Below, piece by piece: positions 35,765 through 44,286 of a stretch of DNA of 64,000 nt. Below the pieces are notes generated by a model that ran no database searches, was not told the origin of the DNA, and saw nothing but the letters and a program-made list of their open reading frames with translations. The first letter of the stretch is position 1. Every line of letters starts with the position of its first letter. Origin of the DNA: Acidobacteriota bacterium. GTDB lineage: Bacteria; Acidobacteriota; Vicinamibacteria; Vicinamibacterales; SCN-69-37. The stretch spans positions 299,862-363,861 of the forward strand of contig JADYYY010000007.1 of the NCBI GenBank assembly GCA_020853395.1, written 5' to 3'. Made by a program: the position numbers and the translations under genes.

Positions 35765-37818
35765 AGCTCCCGGTCGACTGGCTGCGGGATTTCGCCGAGA
35801 TCGCGGCGTCGCCGGCCGACGTCGCGGGCCGGCTCGCCGCGTGCGGGTTCGCGGTCGAGAGCCTCGACGGCGACGTCGTGGACGTCGAGGTGACCGCCAA
35901 CCGTCCGGACTGCCTCAGCATCGTCGGCCTGGCGCGCGAGGCGGCCGTCGCGTTCGACGTGCCCTTGCGCCTGCCCATGCTCGCCGGCACGCAGGCCGTG
36001 ACCGGGACGTCCGACGCGGGCGACGCGAACGGCACCGTGCGGGTCGCGATCGAAGCGCCAGACTGCCGGCGTTACGCGCTCGCGGTGGCAGACGTGCACG
36101 TCGGGCCGTCGCCCGACTGGCTGGCCGCGCGGCTCGCCGCCGCCGGCGTCCGCGCGATCAACAACATCGTCGACGTCACGAACTACGTGATGCTCGAGCT
36201 CGGGCATCCGATGCACGCGTTCGACGCGGCGAGGCTCGCCGGCCGCGAGATCCGCGTCCGCCCGGCGCGTCCGGGCGAGTCGATCGTCACGATCGATGGC
36301 GAGACGCGCCGGCTCGACGAGGCCATGCTGCTCATCGCGGACCGCGAGTCGCCGATCGCGGTCGCTGGCGTGATGGGCGGGGCCGCGTCGGAAGTGTCGC
36401 GCGGCACGACACGGATCGCGCTCGAAAGCGCCTGGTTCCGGCCCGCGTCGATCCGGGCGACGAGCCGTCGGCTCGGCCTGAAGACCGAGGCATCCATCCG
36501 GTTCGAGCGAGGCGCCGACCTCGAGGCGCCCGTCGTGGCGATCCGGCGAGCGCTCGCGCTGCTGGAGGAGATCGGCGCCGGCCGTGTGGCCGGCGCGGTC
36601 GCCGACGTCTATCCGCGCGTCGCCACGCCGCGGATCGTGCGCCTGCGCCGCGACCGCACCGCCCGGCTGCTCGGCGACGTCGTGCCCGACGCCGAGGTCG
36701 CGCGGATCCTCGGCCACCTCGGGTTCGGCTTGCAGGGAACCGACGACGGGTGGGATGTCGAGGTGCCGATCCGGCGGGTCGACGTTTCGCGCGAAGCCGA
36801 CCTCATCGAGGAAGTCGGCCGCCACTGGGGCTACGACCGCATCCCCGCGACGCTGCCGGCAGTTGGCCGTCCAGCCCCGCCACGGACCGCCGCCGTCGTC
36901 GAGACCCGCCTGCGTTCCCTCGCGCGCGCCGCCGGACTGCAGGAAGCGGTGACCTTCACCTTCGTCGAGCGAGCGGCCGCCGAGCCGTTCGCCGGCTCCG
37001 CACCGCTCGTCGCGATCGCCAATCCGCTCTCGGACAAGTTCGCCGTGCTGCGGCCGTCGATGCTGCCCGGATTGCTCGACGCCCTCGTTTACAACCGCCG
37101 ACGCGACGCGGAGGACGTTCGCCTCTTCGAGATGGGATCGGTGTTCCATCACACCGGCGAGGCGACCCGGATCGGCTGGGTGCTGACCGGGCCTCGCGAG
37201 GCACACTGGAGCGGCGGCGCGTCCGCTCTCGACTTCTACGATGCCAAGGGCGTCGCCGAGCTTCTCGTGCAGGCCGCCGGCGTTCAGGCAGCCGACGTGA
37301 CGGCCGTGCCGGCCGACGACGTGCCGTGGTTCGTCCGTGGCCGATCGGCACGGCTGCTGCGCGGCCAGCATGGCGAAGCGCTCGGCTCGATCGGACAGAT
37401 TCGACCCGATCTGCTGGCGCGGCGTGGCCTCGACGCGGGCGTCGTGGTCGGCGGCGAGCTCGACGTGACGGCGCTCGTCGCCATTGGGGCCGCCGCTTCC
37501 GACAATCCGCACGTGCGCGCGGTTCCGAGATTCCCCTCGATCGTGCGCGACCTCTCGATCGTCGTCTCCGAACGCTTGCCTGCCGCCACCGTTCGTGGCA
37601 CGATTCGGGCGAACGCGCCCGACACGCTGCAGTCGATCGTCGAGTTCGATCGGTACCAGGGGAAGGGCGTGCCGGACGGACACGTCAGCCTGTCGCTGCG
37701 GCTCACGTTCCGTCATCCCGACCGCACGCTCACCGATCAGGAAGCGCAGCACGCGGTCGATGCGATTGTCGACGCGTTGGGGCAGGCGCACGGCGCCACC
37801 CTGCGCGGCAAGCCATAG
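35761..37818 (+). CDS. pheT: phenylalanine--tRNA ligase beta subunit, lacking the N-terminal tRNA-binding domain
   Basis: The beta subunit gives tRNA recognition and editing. GTG 35761 starts KLPVDWLRDFAEIAASPADV. By residue ~40 the chain goes straight into GDVVDVEVTANRPDCLSIVG, where full-length PheT (about 800 residues) has an EMAPII/Trbp-type tRNA-binding domain. The remaining B3/B4 editing region (VTNYVMLELGHPMHAFDAA, GVMGGAASEVS), B5 domain and C-terminal FDX-ACB domain (PRFPSIVRDLSIVV; HVSLSLRLTFRHPDRTLTD) are present. The 685-residue length fits this short form. It follows pheS directly. Confidence 0.95.
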   Translation: MKLPVDWLRDFAEIAASPADVAGRLAACGFAVESLDGDVVDVEVTANRPDCLSIVGLAREAAVAFDVPLRLPMLAGTQAVTGTSDAGDANGTVRVAIEAPDCRRYALAVADVHVGPSPDWLAARLAAAGVRAINNIVDVTNYVMLELGHPMHAFDAARLAGREIRVRPARPGESIVTIDGETRRLDEAMLLIADRESPIAVAGVMGGAASEVSRGTTRIALESAWFRPASIRATSRRLGLKTEASIRFERGADLEAPVVAIRRALALLEEIGAGRVAGAVADVYPRVATPRIVRLRRDRTARLLGDVVPDAEVARILGHLGFGLQGTDDGWDVEVPIRRVDVSREADLIEEVGRHWGYDRIPATLPAVGRPAPPRTAAVVETRLRSLARAAGLQEAVTFTFVERAAAEPFAGSAPLVAIANPLSDKFAVLRPSMLPGLLDALVYNRRRDAEDVRLFEMGSVFHHTGEATRIGWVLTGPREAHWSGGASALDFYDAKGVAELLVQAAGVQAADVTAVPADDVPWFVRGRSARLLRGQHGEALGSIGQIRPDLLARRGLDAGVVVGGELDVTALVAIGAAASDNPHVRAVPRFPSIVRDLSIVVSERLPAATVRGTIRANAPDTLQSIVEFDRYQGKGVPDGHVSLSLRLTFRHPDRTLTDQEAQHAVDAIVDALGQAHGATLRGKP

Positions 37819-37830
37819 ATCGGAGACCCC

Positions 37831-38106
37831 ATGGTTCGAGCGGGTGCCGCCACGGAACTTCAACCCATCGATCGGCTCGAGGAGAAGATCAAACAGCTCG
37901 TCGGCATGATCGAGACGCTGCGAGCGGAGCGCGCACGCGCCGTCGACGACGCCGCCCGCCTGGCGCGCGAGCTCGATGCCGCCAGGGCACGGCTCGCCGA
38001 GGCGGAGAGCACGTCGGCCGAGCTCGGCACGATGCGCGAGGAACGCGAGCTGCTGCGCAACCGCGTCGTCCACATGATCGCGCAGCTCGACAAGCTCAAC
38101 CTCTGA
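37831..38106 (+). CDS. ZapB-like small coiled-coil protein
   Basis: A 91-residue, almost wholly helical protein with heptad-like spacing (IDRLEEKIKQLVGMIETLRA, ARLARELDAARARLAEAE, ERELLRNRVVHMIAQLDKLNL). It sits between pheT and zapA, a position where a small coiled-coil division protein is often found. It resembles the cell-division ZapB group by size and location, but coiled coils give weak family evidence. It may help organise the Z-ring with ZapA. Confidence 0.7.
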   Translation: MVRAGAATELQPIDRLEEKIKQLVGMIETLRAERARAVDDAARLARELDAARARLAEAESTSAELGTMREERELLRNRVVHMIAQLDKLNL

Positions 38107-38179
38107 GACGATCCCCGATGACGGCCTGCTCGCCGGTGCACTGCCTCGCGGCGGCGCGGCCCGGACGGATCGCACGCTG

Positions 38180-38491
38180 ATGGGGAGCGGGGTCATCCAC
38201 GTCGAGATCCACGGGCAGCGCTATGCCGTCCGCAGCGACCTCGACCCGCAGTACGTCGCCGAGCTCGCCGCCTATCTCGACGAGAAGATGCGTGCGGCCG
38301 CGAGGGAGCTGACCTCGGCCGAGGCGCTCCGCGTGGCCGTCATCGCCGGCCTGAACATCTGCGACGAGCTGTTTCGCGCGCGCGCCGACTCGGCGGGCCA
38401 GGCCACGCGCGTCCGCGCACGGGCGGCCGAGATCGAACGCCTGCTCGACGCCGTGCTCGAGAATTCCCCGATGACCGTGGTCAACGAATAG
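38180..38491 (+). CDS. zapA: cell division protein ZapA
   Basis: A 103-residue FtsZ-ring-associated protein. Family features are VIHVEIHGQRYAVRSDLDPQ, YVAELAAYLDEKMRAA and EALRVAVIAGLNICDELFR, followed by a C-terminal coiled coil (RARAAEIERLLDAVL). It crosslinks FtsZ filaments at midcell. It lies downstream of the ZapB-like gene and immediately upstream of 6S RNA, a linkage known from other bacteria. Confidence 0.9.
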   Translation: MGSGVIHVEIHGQRYAVRSDLDPQYVAELAAYLDEKMRAAARELTSAEALRVAVIAGLNICDELFRARADSAGQATRVRARAAEIERLLDAVLENSPMTVVNE

Positions 38492-38506
38492 CAGTCGTGG
38501 TACGAT
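38479..38506 (+). promoter_or_regulatory. candidate promoter of 6S RNA
   Basis: TGGTACGAT, an extended -10 with TACGAT at 38501-38506, stands 16 bases after GGTCAA (38479-38484), a weak -35 inside the end of zapA. Transcription would start near 38513, which agrees with the 5' side of the 6S RNA closing stem at 38516. Confidence 0.55.
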
Positions 38507-38512
38507 GGGCTT

Positions 38513-38690
38513 CCTGCTTTGCGCGTGATGGTCTCGGAGTGTCGCTTGAGCCGATGTTCCATCACCAAGTGAGCCGCGATGCCGCGCGGTGTGCATGCCT
38601 CCGTGGTGAGGAAGCCTGAAGTGCGGCTCTTCGAGTGGCTCCACCTGCTCTAGCAGGTTCATGCGACCTCCCCACACGGCAAAGCGGGGC
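38513..38690 (+). ncRNA. ssrS: 6S RNA
   Basis: 6S RNA mimics an open promoter and sequesters sigma-70 RNA polymerase in stationary phase. The segment has the conserved blocks in order: TTGAGCCGATGTTCCAT (38547-38561), a GTGTGCATGCCTC block (38590-38601), GAGGAAGCCTGAAGTGCGG (38609-38626) and a TAGCAGGTTCATGCGACC 3' block. The ends close with GCTTTGC (38516-38522) against GCAAAGC (38679-38685). The location, immediately after zapA, is the classical one. The ~175-base length is normal. The exact 5' and 3' ends are estimated. Confidence 0.88.
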
Positions 38691-38721
38691 TTCTCTCCCT
38701 ACCGCCGGTCGGCGGCTCCCG

Positions 38722-39741
38722 ATGTCCGAGACCATCGCCTCGCTCGGTGAGCAGGCGCTCATCGAGCGCCTGCGGGCGTACGCCGGTCTGCCGCCCGCGC
38801 ACGTCCTCACCGGCATTGGCGACGATGCCGCGGTGCTGCGGCCGGCACGCAACGCGGTCTCCGTGGTCACGACCGACGCGCTGGTCGAAGGCGTGCACTT
38901 CAGACGCGACTGGACCGGCGCGCGCGCGATCGGTCACAAAGCGCTTGCCGTCAACCTGAGCGACCTCGCCGCGATGGGCGCCGTGCCGCAGGCTTCGCTG
39001 CTGAGCCTGGTGCTGCCGGCGAGCCTGCCGCTCGACGATTTCGACGGCCTCGTCGCCGGCTTCGTGGATCTGGCGCGGGCATCGGGCGCGGCGCTCGTCG
39101 GCGGCAACCTCGCGACCTCGCCAGGCCCGATCGTCGTCGACGTCACCGCGATCGGCGCGGCGCATCCGCGGCGCGTGCTGCACCGGCACGGGGCCAAGGC
39201 CGGCCACGAGCTGTACGTCACCGGTTCGATCGGCGGAGCCGCGGCAGGACTGGCGCTCCGGCAGGCCGGCCTCGCGGACGCGGATCTCGACGCCGACGCC
39301 TGCGACGCCGTCCGGCGGTTCGAGCGGCCAGAGCCGCGCGTCCGGTGTGGATGGATCGTGGCGCGCAGCGGCGCGGCCGCCGCAGCCATGGATTTGTCCG
39401 ACGGCCTGGCCGCCGCCGCCCACTCGCTCGCTGCCGCCAGCCGCCTCGGCGTGACGATCGACGCCGCATCGCTGCCGATCCATCCTGGCGCGCGAACCTG
39501 GGCCGAACGACGTGGGCTGGATCCCGCTGCGTTCGCCCTGACGGGCGGCGAGGACTACGAGCTGGCGTTTGCCGTCCACCCGAGAATGCGCCGCCGGTTC
39601 CTGGCTGCGGCCGCGAGAACCAAGGGCCTCGCCGTCACGTCCGTCGGCCGATTCCACGAGGAAGCTGGCGTCTGGCTCCGCCGCGACGGACGGATCCAGG
39701 CGCTCGGCGAGGGATACGGACACTTCAGGAAGAACGATTGA
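38722..39741 (+). CDS. thiL: thiamine-monophosphate kinase
   Basis: ThiL phosphorylates thiamine monophosphate to the active diphosphate cofactor. The 339-residue protein from ATG 38722 has the PurM-like blocks LTGIGDDAAVLRP, VVTTDALVEGVHFRRDW and HKALAVNLSDLAAMGAVP. Further blocks are ALVGGNLATSPGPIVVDVTA, AAMDLSDGLAAAAHSLA and TGGEDYELAFAV. The length is normal. It follows the 6S RNA by about 30 bases. Its 3' end overlaps the end of a frameshifted minus-strand gene by 17 bases. Confidence 0.95.
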   Translation: MSETIASLGEQALIERLRAYAGLPPAHVLTGIGDDAAVLRPARNAVSVVTTDALVEGVHFRRDWTGARAIGHKALAVNLSDLAAMGAVPQASLLSLVLPASLPLDDFDGLVAGFVDLARASGAALVGGNLATSPGPIVVDVTAIGAAHPRRVLHRHGAKAGHELYVTGSIGGAAAGLALRQAGLADADLDADACDAVRRFERPEPRVRCGWIVARSGAAAAAMDLSDGLAAAAHSLAAASRLGVTIDAASLPIHPGARTWAERRGLDPAAFALTGGEDYELAFAVHPRMRRRFLAAAARTKGLAVTSVGRFHEEAGVWLRRDGRIQALGEGYGHFRKND

Positions 39742-40079
39742 CCTCGCGCCTTCGCGCGCGTTCCTCGAACCACAAGCCCGTCAAGAAGAGGACGAAGATC
39801 TGGCCGGCCGAGATGGCGCCGAACGTAGCGGACGAACGGCACCGGGCGAAACCGACAGCCAATCTTGAGCTCGACGCATCGTCGCGTCACGGCTTCGACC
39901 TCGCCGTACTCTCGCGCGATGAACGTGACGGCGAAGGCGAGGATGACGCCTGCGCCGACGATCGACCCGATTTCATCCCGGACGCGCCTGGCCCAGAACG
40001 GCCAGGCCGCCAGCACACCCAGAACGGCGGGGAGGCTCAGCGCCCAGTACACCCAGACGAGACTCCAGCTCACGCGCAT
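39725..40079 (-). pseudogene. small membrane protein with a one-base frameshift
   Basis: ATG 40079 starts a two-helix protein (LVWVYWALSLPAVLGVLAAW; IGSIVGAGVILAFAVTFIA), followed by REYGEVEAVTRRCVELKIGC. Near 39825 the frame turns into Arg-rich sequence. The neighbouring frame instead gives a third membrane helix (TFGAISAGQIFVLFLTGLWF) and a basic end EERARRREVNRSS, stopping at 39725. The total of 355 bases is one more than a multiple of three. Either this is a recent pseudogene or a sequencing error in the run around 39822-39830. I do not know the family. Confidence 0.65.
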
Positions 40080-40147
40080 CGGTCTCCCCGCTCGACCAGT
40101 TCACGACGACGGGAGGAGATCCGTTTAGCGGCTCGAGCGGGCGGTCG

Positions 40148-40621
40148 TCAGTCCTGCGAGGCGGATGGGCTGGCCGTGGCCTGGACGTCTTCGTTCGGCT
40201 TCCAGCCTCGCCTGATCACCGTGACCGACACGTTGCGGCGGCCGAACGCGAGGGCCTCGTGGCAGCTCCACATGTAGAGATCGAGCCGCCGGCCCTGCAC
40301 CTTGGGGCCGGTGTCGAGCACCGTGTAGATGCCCGCGTGCTTGTCGGGTGCGCCGTCGATCTGCACGACCGATCCCTGCGGGAGCAGCCGCGGGTCCGCC
40401 GCCACCACCCCGGATCTCACCGCGACGCCCGACGCCGTGGTTTCTCCCTTGCAGTAGGCCGTGGCCTGGAAGGTCACGCGGGCCCCGGCGGCCGGCCCGC
40501 CGATCCGCGCCGCGGGCACGGCCCGCGAATCGACGACCGTGGCCTCGTAGAGCAGGCTGATGGTCAGCGACCCGAGGAGCGTGGCCAGGACTTTCCGCCG
40601 AAACGATCGGGACAGGAGCAT
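40148..40621 (-). CDS. 3D-domain (DDD, MltA/RlpA-like barrel) protein
   Basis: A 157-residue exported protein from ATG 40621 with an N-terminal hydrophobic segment (KVLATLLGSLTISLLYEATV). A C-terminal 3D domain follows (VTFQATAYCKGETTASGVAV, GVVAADPRLLPQGSVVQI, YTVLDTGPKVQGRRLDLYM). The three Asp of the family are visible in ADPRL, LDTGP and LDLY. Such domains in YabE and MltA bind or cleave peptidoglycan glycan strands. The open frame upstream to 40786 is shadow over the ABC gene. Confidence 0.88.
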   Translation of the reverse strand: MLLSRSFRRKVLATLLGSLTISLLYEATVVDSRAVPAARIGGPAAGARVTFQATAYCKGETTASGVAVRSGVVAADPRLLPQGSVVQIDGAPDKHAGIYTVLDTGPKVQGRRLDLYMWSCHEALAFGRRNVSVTVIRRGWKPNEDVQATASPSASQD

Positions 40622-40718
40622 GCGCGCTTCTAGCGTACCCCGGAGGCCGGGGCCGGAGGCAAGCGAAAAGACGTGGCCTCCAGAGATGTAAGTCGTTGGC
40701 TGAAAAGCGCTTAGCGCG

Positions 40719-42515
40719 TCATGCGTGGCCGGCCCGCTGTTCCAGGCCTGCGTACTGCAACTGAAACAGCTTGTAGTACAGCCCACGGGCGGCGAGCAGC
40801 TCCTGATGGCTGCCGCTCTCGCGCAGCTCGCCGTCGTGCAGCACCAGGATCCGGTCGACGTGCTGGACGGTCGACAGCCGGTGGGCGATGGCGAGCACCG
40901 TCCGGCCCCGCATCATGACGCGCAGGGCGTCCTCGATCAGCGCTTCCGTCGCGGTATCGATGCTGGCCGTCGCCTCGTCCAGCAGCAGGACCTTCGGATC
41001 GAAGGCAATCGCCCTGGCGAACGACAGGAGCTGCTTCTGGCCCAACGACAGCGTCGCGCCGCGCTCGGCGACCAAGGACCCGTAGCCGCCGGATCGGCGC
41101 TCGATGAACCCGTTCGCGTGCACCGCCTCAGCCGCCCGCACCACCTCGTCGTCGCCGATCTCGGCGTGTCCGAGCCGGATGTTGTCGGCGATCGTCCCGG
41201 AGAACAAGTACGGGTCCTGCAGGACCACCCCGAAGACGCCGCGAAGGGCCGTCAGATCCCAGTCCCGCACGTCGACGCCGTCCACGAGGATCCGTCCGCG
41301 CGTGACGTCGTAGAACCGCAGCAGCAGGCTGACGAGCGTCGTCTTGCCCGAGCCGGTCGCTCCGACGACGCCGATCCGCTGCCCCGGCTCGATCGTGAAC
41401 GAGACGTCCTCGAGCACGAACTGGTCGGGCTTGTACGCGAACCACACGTGCTCGAACTCGATGCGCCCCGGGCCTTCGAGCCGATGGCGAACGGGCCGTT
41501 CCGGGGTGACGATGGCCGGCGCGGTGTCGAGCACGGTGAAGATCCGCTCGGAGGCCGCCATGGCGGCCTGCATGATGTTGAACTTCTCGGACAGGTCGGA
41601 AATCGGCTGAAAGAACCGGCGGGAGTACTGCAGAAACGCCACGATGACGCCGAGCGAGACGCCGCCGTCGAGCGCCCACCCGCCGCCGATCCAGATGATC
41701 AGCCCGCCGGACACCGCCGCCAAGAGCTCGATCGCCGGATAGAACACGGCGTAGTAGAAGATGGCGGCGACGTTGGCGTCGCGGTGCGCGCCGTTGATGG
41801 CGTCGAATCGGCGGAACGTCCGCGCCTGCTGTCCGAAGAGCTGCACCGTCGCCATGCCTGTGAGATGCTCCTGCAGGAAGGCGTTCACGCGCGCGATCAG
41901 GCCCCGCACCTCACGGTAGGACGAGCGCACGTTTCGCCGGAACCACATCGCCGTCCAGACGATCGCCGGCAGCACGGCGAATGCGACCAGCGCGAGCTGC
42001 CAGTTCATCAGCAGCATCGCCACCATGATCCCACTCAGGACGAGGACGTCGCCGAACACGGTGATGACGCCAGAGGTGAAGAGGTCGTTGAGCGCGTCGA
42101 CGTCGGTCGTCACGCGCGTCATCAGGCGGCCCACCGGATTCCGGTCGTAGAAGCCGAGGTCGAGCGCCTGGAGCCGCGCGTAGATCTGCATGCGCATCCG
42201 CCGCATGATCTGCTGGCCGACGGTCTGGAGCACGTAGGTCTGGGCGTAATCGACGACGAACGCGACGAGCAGGACGCCGAGGAACAGCATCGCCAGGCGC
42301 CAGAGCCCGTCGAGATCGCGGGCGGCGATGTAGCGGTCGATCGCCTGCTGCGTCAGCCACGGCTGCGCCAGCTCGGCGAGCGACCCCACCAGAATGGCGA
42401 GGAACGCGAAGACGACGGCGCCGACGTGCGGCCGGAGGTAGGTGATCAGCCGGCGCATGAGCCGGGCGTCGTAGGCCTTGCCGAGGATCTCGTCGTGCTG
42501 TGCCTGATCAGACAC
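40719..42515 (-). CDS. ABC exporter half-transporter (canonical Walker B, variant signature)
   Basis: A 598-residue type IV ABC exporter half: an N-terminal transmembrane domain with six helices (residues about 30-330) and an ATPase domain. Walker A is GVVGATGSGKTT, the Q-loop region VVLQDPYLFSG, the signature LSLGQKQ and Walker B VLLLDEATASID with the catalytic Glu. The signature deviates from LSGGQ. It overlaps its partner gene by eight bases, and the two carry complementary deviations, so a heterodimeric exporter is inferred. The substrate is unknown; lipids or drugs are typical. Confidence 0.94.
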   Translation of the reverse strand: MSDQAQHDEILGKAYDARLMRRLITYLRPHVGAVVFAFLAILVGSLAELAQPWLTQQAIDRYIAARDLDGLWRLAMLFLGVLLVAFVVDYAQTYVLQTVGQQIMRRMRMQIYARLQALDLGFYDRNPVGRLMTRVTTDVDALNDLFTSGVITVFGDVLVLSGIMVAMLLMNWQLALVAFAVLPAIVWTAMWFRRNVRSSYREVRGLIARVNAFLQEHLTGMATVQLFGQQARTFRRFDAINGAHRDANVAAIFYYAVFYPAIELLAAVSGGLIIWIGGGWALDGGVSLGVIVAFLQYSRRFFQPISDLSEKFNIMQAAMAASERIFTVLDTAPAIVTPERPVRHRLEGPGRIEFEHVWFAYKPDQFVLEDVSFTIEPGQRIGVVGATGSGKTTLVSLLLRFYDVTRGRILVDGVDVRDWDLTALRGVFGVVLQDPYLFSGTIADNIRLGHAEIGDDEVVRAAEAVHANGFIERRSGGYGSLVAERGATLSLGQKQLLSFARAIAFDPKVLLLDEATASIDTATEALIEDALRVMMRGRTVLAIAHRLSTVQHVDRILVLHDGELRESGSHQELLAARGLYYKLFQLQYAGLEQRAGHA

Positions 42516-44268
42516 GGCTCAGCTCCTGCTCGAGCAGTTGCTGCTGGTGCATGCCGGCATAGACGCCGCCGGCCGCCACGAGCCCGTCGTGCGTGCCCCG
42601 CTCGAAGATCCGGCCGTGCGAGAACACGAGGATCTCGTCGGCGTCGCGGACCGTCGACACGCGGTGGGCCACGATCAGGCAGGTCCGGTCGCGCCGGATC
42701 TCTCGCAGGTGCCGCAGGATCTTCTCCTCGGTCCCCGTGTCGACCGCCGACAGCGCATCGTCCAGCACCAGAATCCGCGGGTCGGTCAGCAAGGCCCGGG
42801 CAATCGCGACGCGCTGGCGCTGGCCGCCCGACAACGTGATGCCGCGTTCGCCCACGCGGGTCTCCAGCCCGGCCGGGAAGCCGGACAGATCGTCCCGGAG
42901 CCCCGCGAGATCCATCGCCTGCCGAACCCGATCAGCCAGCTCGGGATCTCCCCATTCGGCGCCGGTGCCGAACGCGACGTTCCCTCCGAGGGTGTCCGAG
43001 AACAGGAAGGGCTCCTGCGGCACCATGCCGATCGCCCCGCGGACGCTGGCCAGAGACCGGTCGAGCACGTCCACGTCGTCGAGCAACAGCGTGCCGTGCG
43101 GCGGGTCGTACCATCGCGCCAGGAGGCTCAGCAGCGTCGACTTGCCGCTGCCGGTCGCGCCCACGATGCCGACGGTGCGTCCGGGCTCAACGGTGAAGGT
43201 GACGTCCTCGAGCGCGGGAGCCGCGGCGCCCGGATAGCTGAAGGTCAGGTGCCGCGCCTCGATCCGCCCGCTCCGAATCGGTGCAACGTTCCGTCCCTCG
43301 TCCGGCCGCGACTCTGGCTCCGCGTCGAACACCTCCAGCATCCGTTCCCATGAGGCGACGCCGCGCTGCACGATGTTGATGACCCACCCGAACGAGATCA
43401 GCGGCCAACTGAGGAGCACGAGATACCGCCCGAACGCGACGAAGTCCCCGAGCGTGATCCGGCCCGTGACGACGTCGCGGCCGCCGAACCAGAGCAGCGC
43501 CACCGCGCTCAGCCCGAAGAAGAGCGACAGGCTGGGGAAGAACGCCGCCTGGAGCCGGATGAGCCCCCTGTTCCGAGCGACGTACGCATCGTTGGCCTCG
43601 GAGAACCGGGCCAGCTCGGCACTCTCCTGCCGATACGCCTTGACGACGCGGACGCCGGCGAGCGCTTCCTGGACGACGGCGCTCATGTCGGCGAGCTGGG
43701 CCTGGATGGCTTCGAACCGATCGTGGATGGCCCGGCCGATGTAGCGCGTGCCGATCGCCACGGCCGGCAGCGGCATCAGGGCCAGCAGCGTGAGCCTGAC
43801 GTCGATCCAACACATCACCGAGACCGCCGCGACGAAACCGAAGGCGGTGCTGGTGAAGTACATGACGGCCGGCCCGGCCATCATCCGAACAGCGGCCAAG
43901 TCGTTGGTGGCACGGGACATGAGGTCGCCGGTCCGATGCGCGTGGAAGTAGGCCTGCGGCAGCCGTTCGAGGTGCGCGAAGAAATCGTTCCTCAGCTCGT
44001 ATTCGATCTGCCGAGACGCGCCGATAAGATACGTGCGCATCACGTACCGGAACGCGCCGTCGGCGAGCGACAACGCCAGCAGCGCGGCGGCATAGAGCGC
44101 GAGCTGGCGTCGTTCCACCCCTTCGGTCAGCCCGTCGACGACGTACTTGAGGACCCAGGGTGAGGCGACCGAGAGAGCCGTGGCCAGGGGAACGCACGCC
44201 AAGCCAATGAGGAACGACCGGCGAACCCGAACGATGTATGGAAGCAGGCGCGAAAGCGCCCGGATCAT
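42508..44268 (-). CDS. ABC exporter half-transporter (degenerate Walker B)
   Basis: A 586-residue partner from ATG 44268 with six predicted helices (residues about 15-310) and an ATPase domain. Walker A is GIVGATGSGKST, the signature LSGGQRQ is canonical, and Walker B reads ILVLDDALSAVDTG with Asp in place of the catalytic Glu. An Asp there marks the degenerate site in heterodimers such as TmrAB, BmrCD and TM287/288. Together with the LSLGQ of the other half this makes one degenerate and one consensus ATP site. It is upstream in the operon. The long open frame to 45018 is shadow. Confidence 0.94.
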   Translation of the reverse strand: MIRALSRLLPYIVRVRRSFLIGLACVPLATALSVASPWVLKYVVDGLTEGVERRQLALYAAALLALSLADGAFRYVMRTYLIGASRQIEYELRNDFFAHLERLPQAYFHAHRTGDLMSRATNDLAAVRMMAGPAVMYFTSTAFGFVAAVSVMCWIDVRLTLLALMPLPAVAIGTRYIGRAIHDRFEAIQAQLADMSAVVQEALAGVRVVKAYRQESAELARFSEANDAYVARNRGLIRLQAAFFPSLSLFFGLSAVALLWFGGRDVVTGRITLGDFVAFGRYLVLLSWPLISFGWVINIVQRGVASWERMLEVFDAEPESRPDEGRNVAPIRSGRIEARHLTFSYPGAAAPALEDVTFTVEPGRTVGIVGATGSGKSTLLSLLARWYDPPHGTLLLDDVDVLDRSLASVRGAIGMVPQEPFLFSDTLGGNVAFGTGAEWGDPELADRVRQAMDLAGLRDDLSGFPAGLETRVGERGITLSGGQRQRVAIARALLTDPRILVLDDALSAVDTGTEEKILRHLREIRRDRTCLIVAHRVSTVRDADEILVFSHGRIFERGTHDGLVAAGGVYAGMHQQQLLEQELSRV

Positions 44269-44277
44269 GATGGAGGC

Positions 44278-44283
44278 AGTATA
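44278..44283 (-). promoter_or_regulatory. candidate -10 hexamer (TATACT) just upstream of the ABC operon
   Basis: On the minus strand TATACT lies nine bases before ATG 44268. A start point about seven bases downstream would leave a leader of only two or three bases. No convincing -35 is seen. The opposite strand here carries GGAGGC (44272-44277), the likely ribosome-binding site of the plus-strand gene at 44287, so the two genes share this short stretch. Confidence 0.35.
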
Positions 44284-44286
44284 GCA

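Noticed and set aside
35722..38196. 824-codon open frame opposite pheT
   Set aside because: Antisense shadow of pheT.
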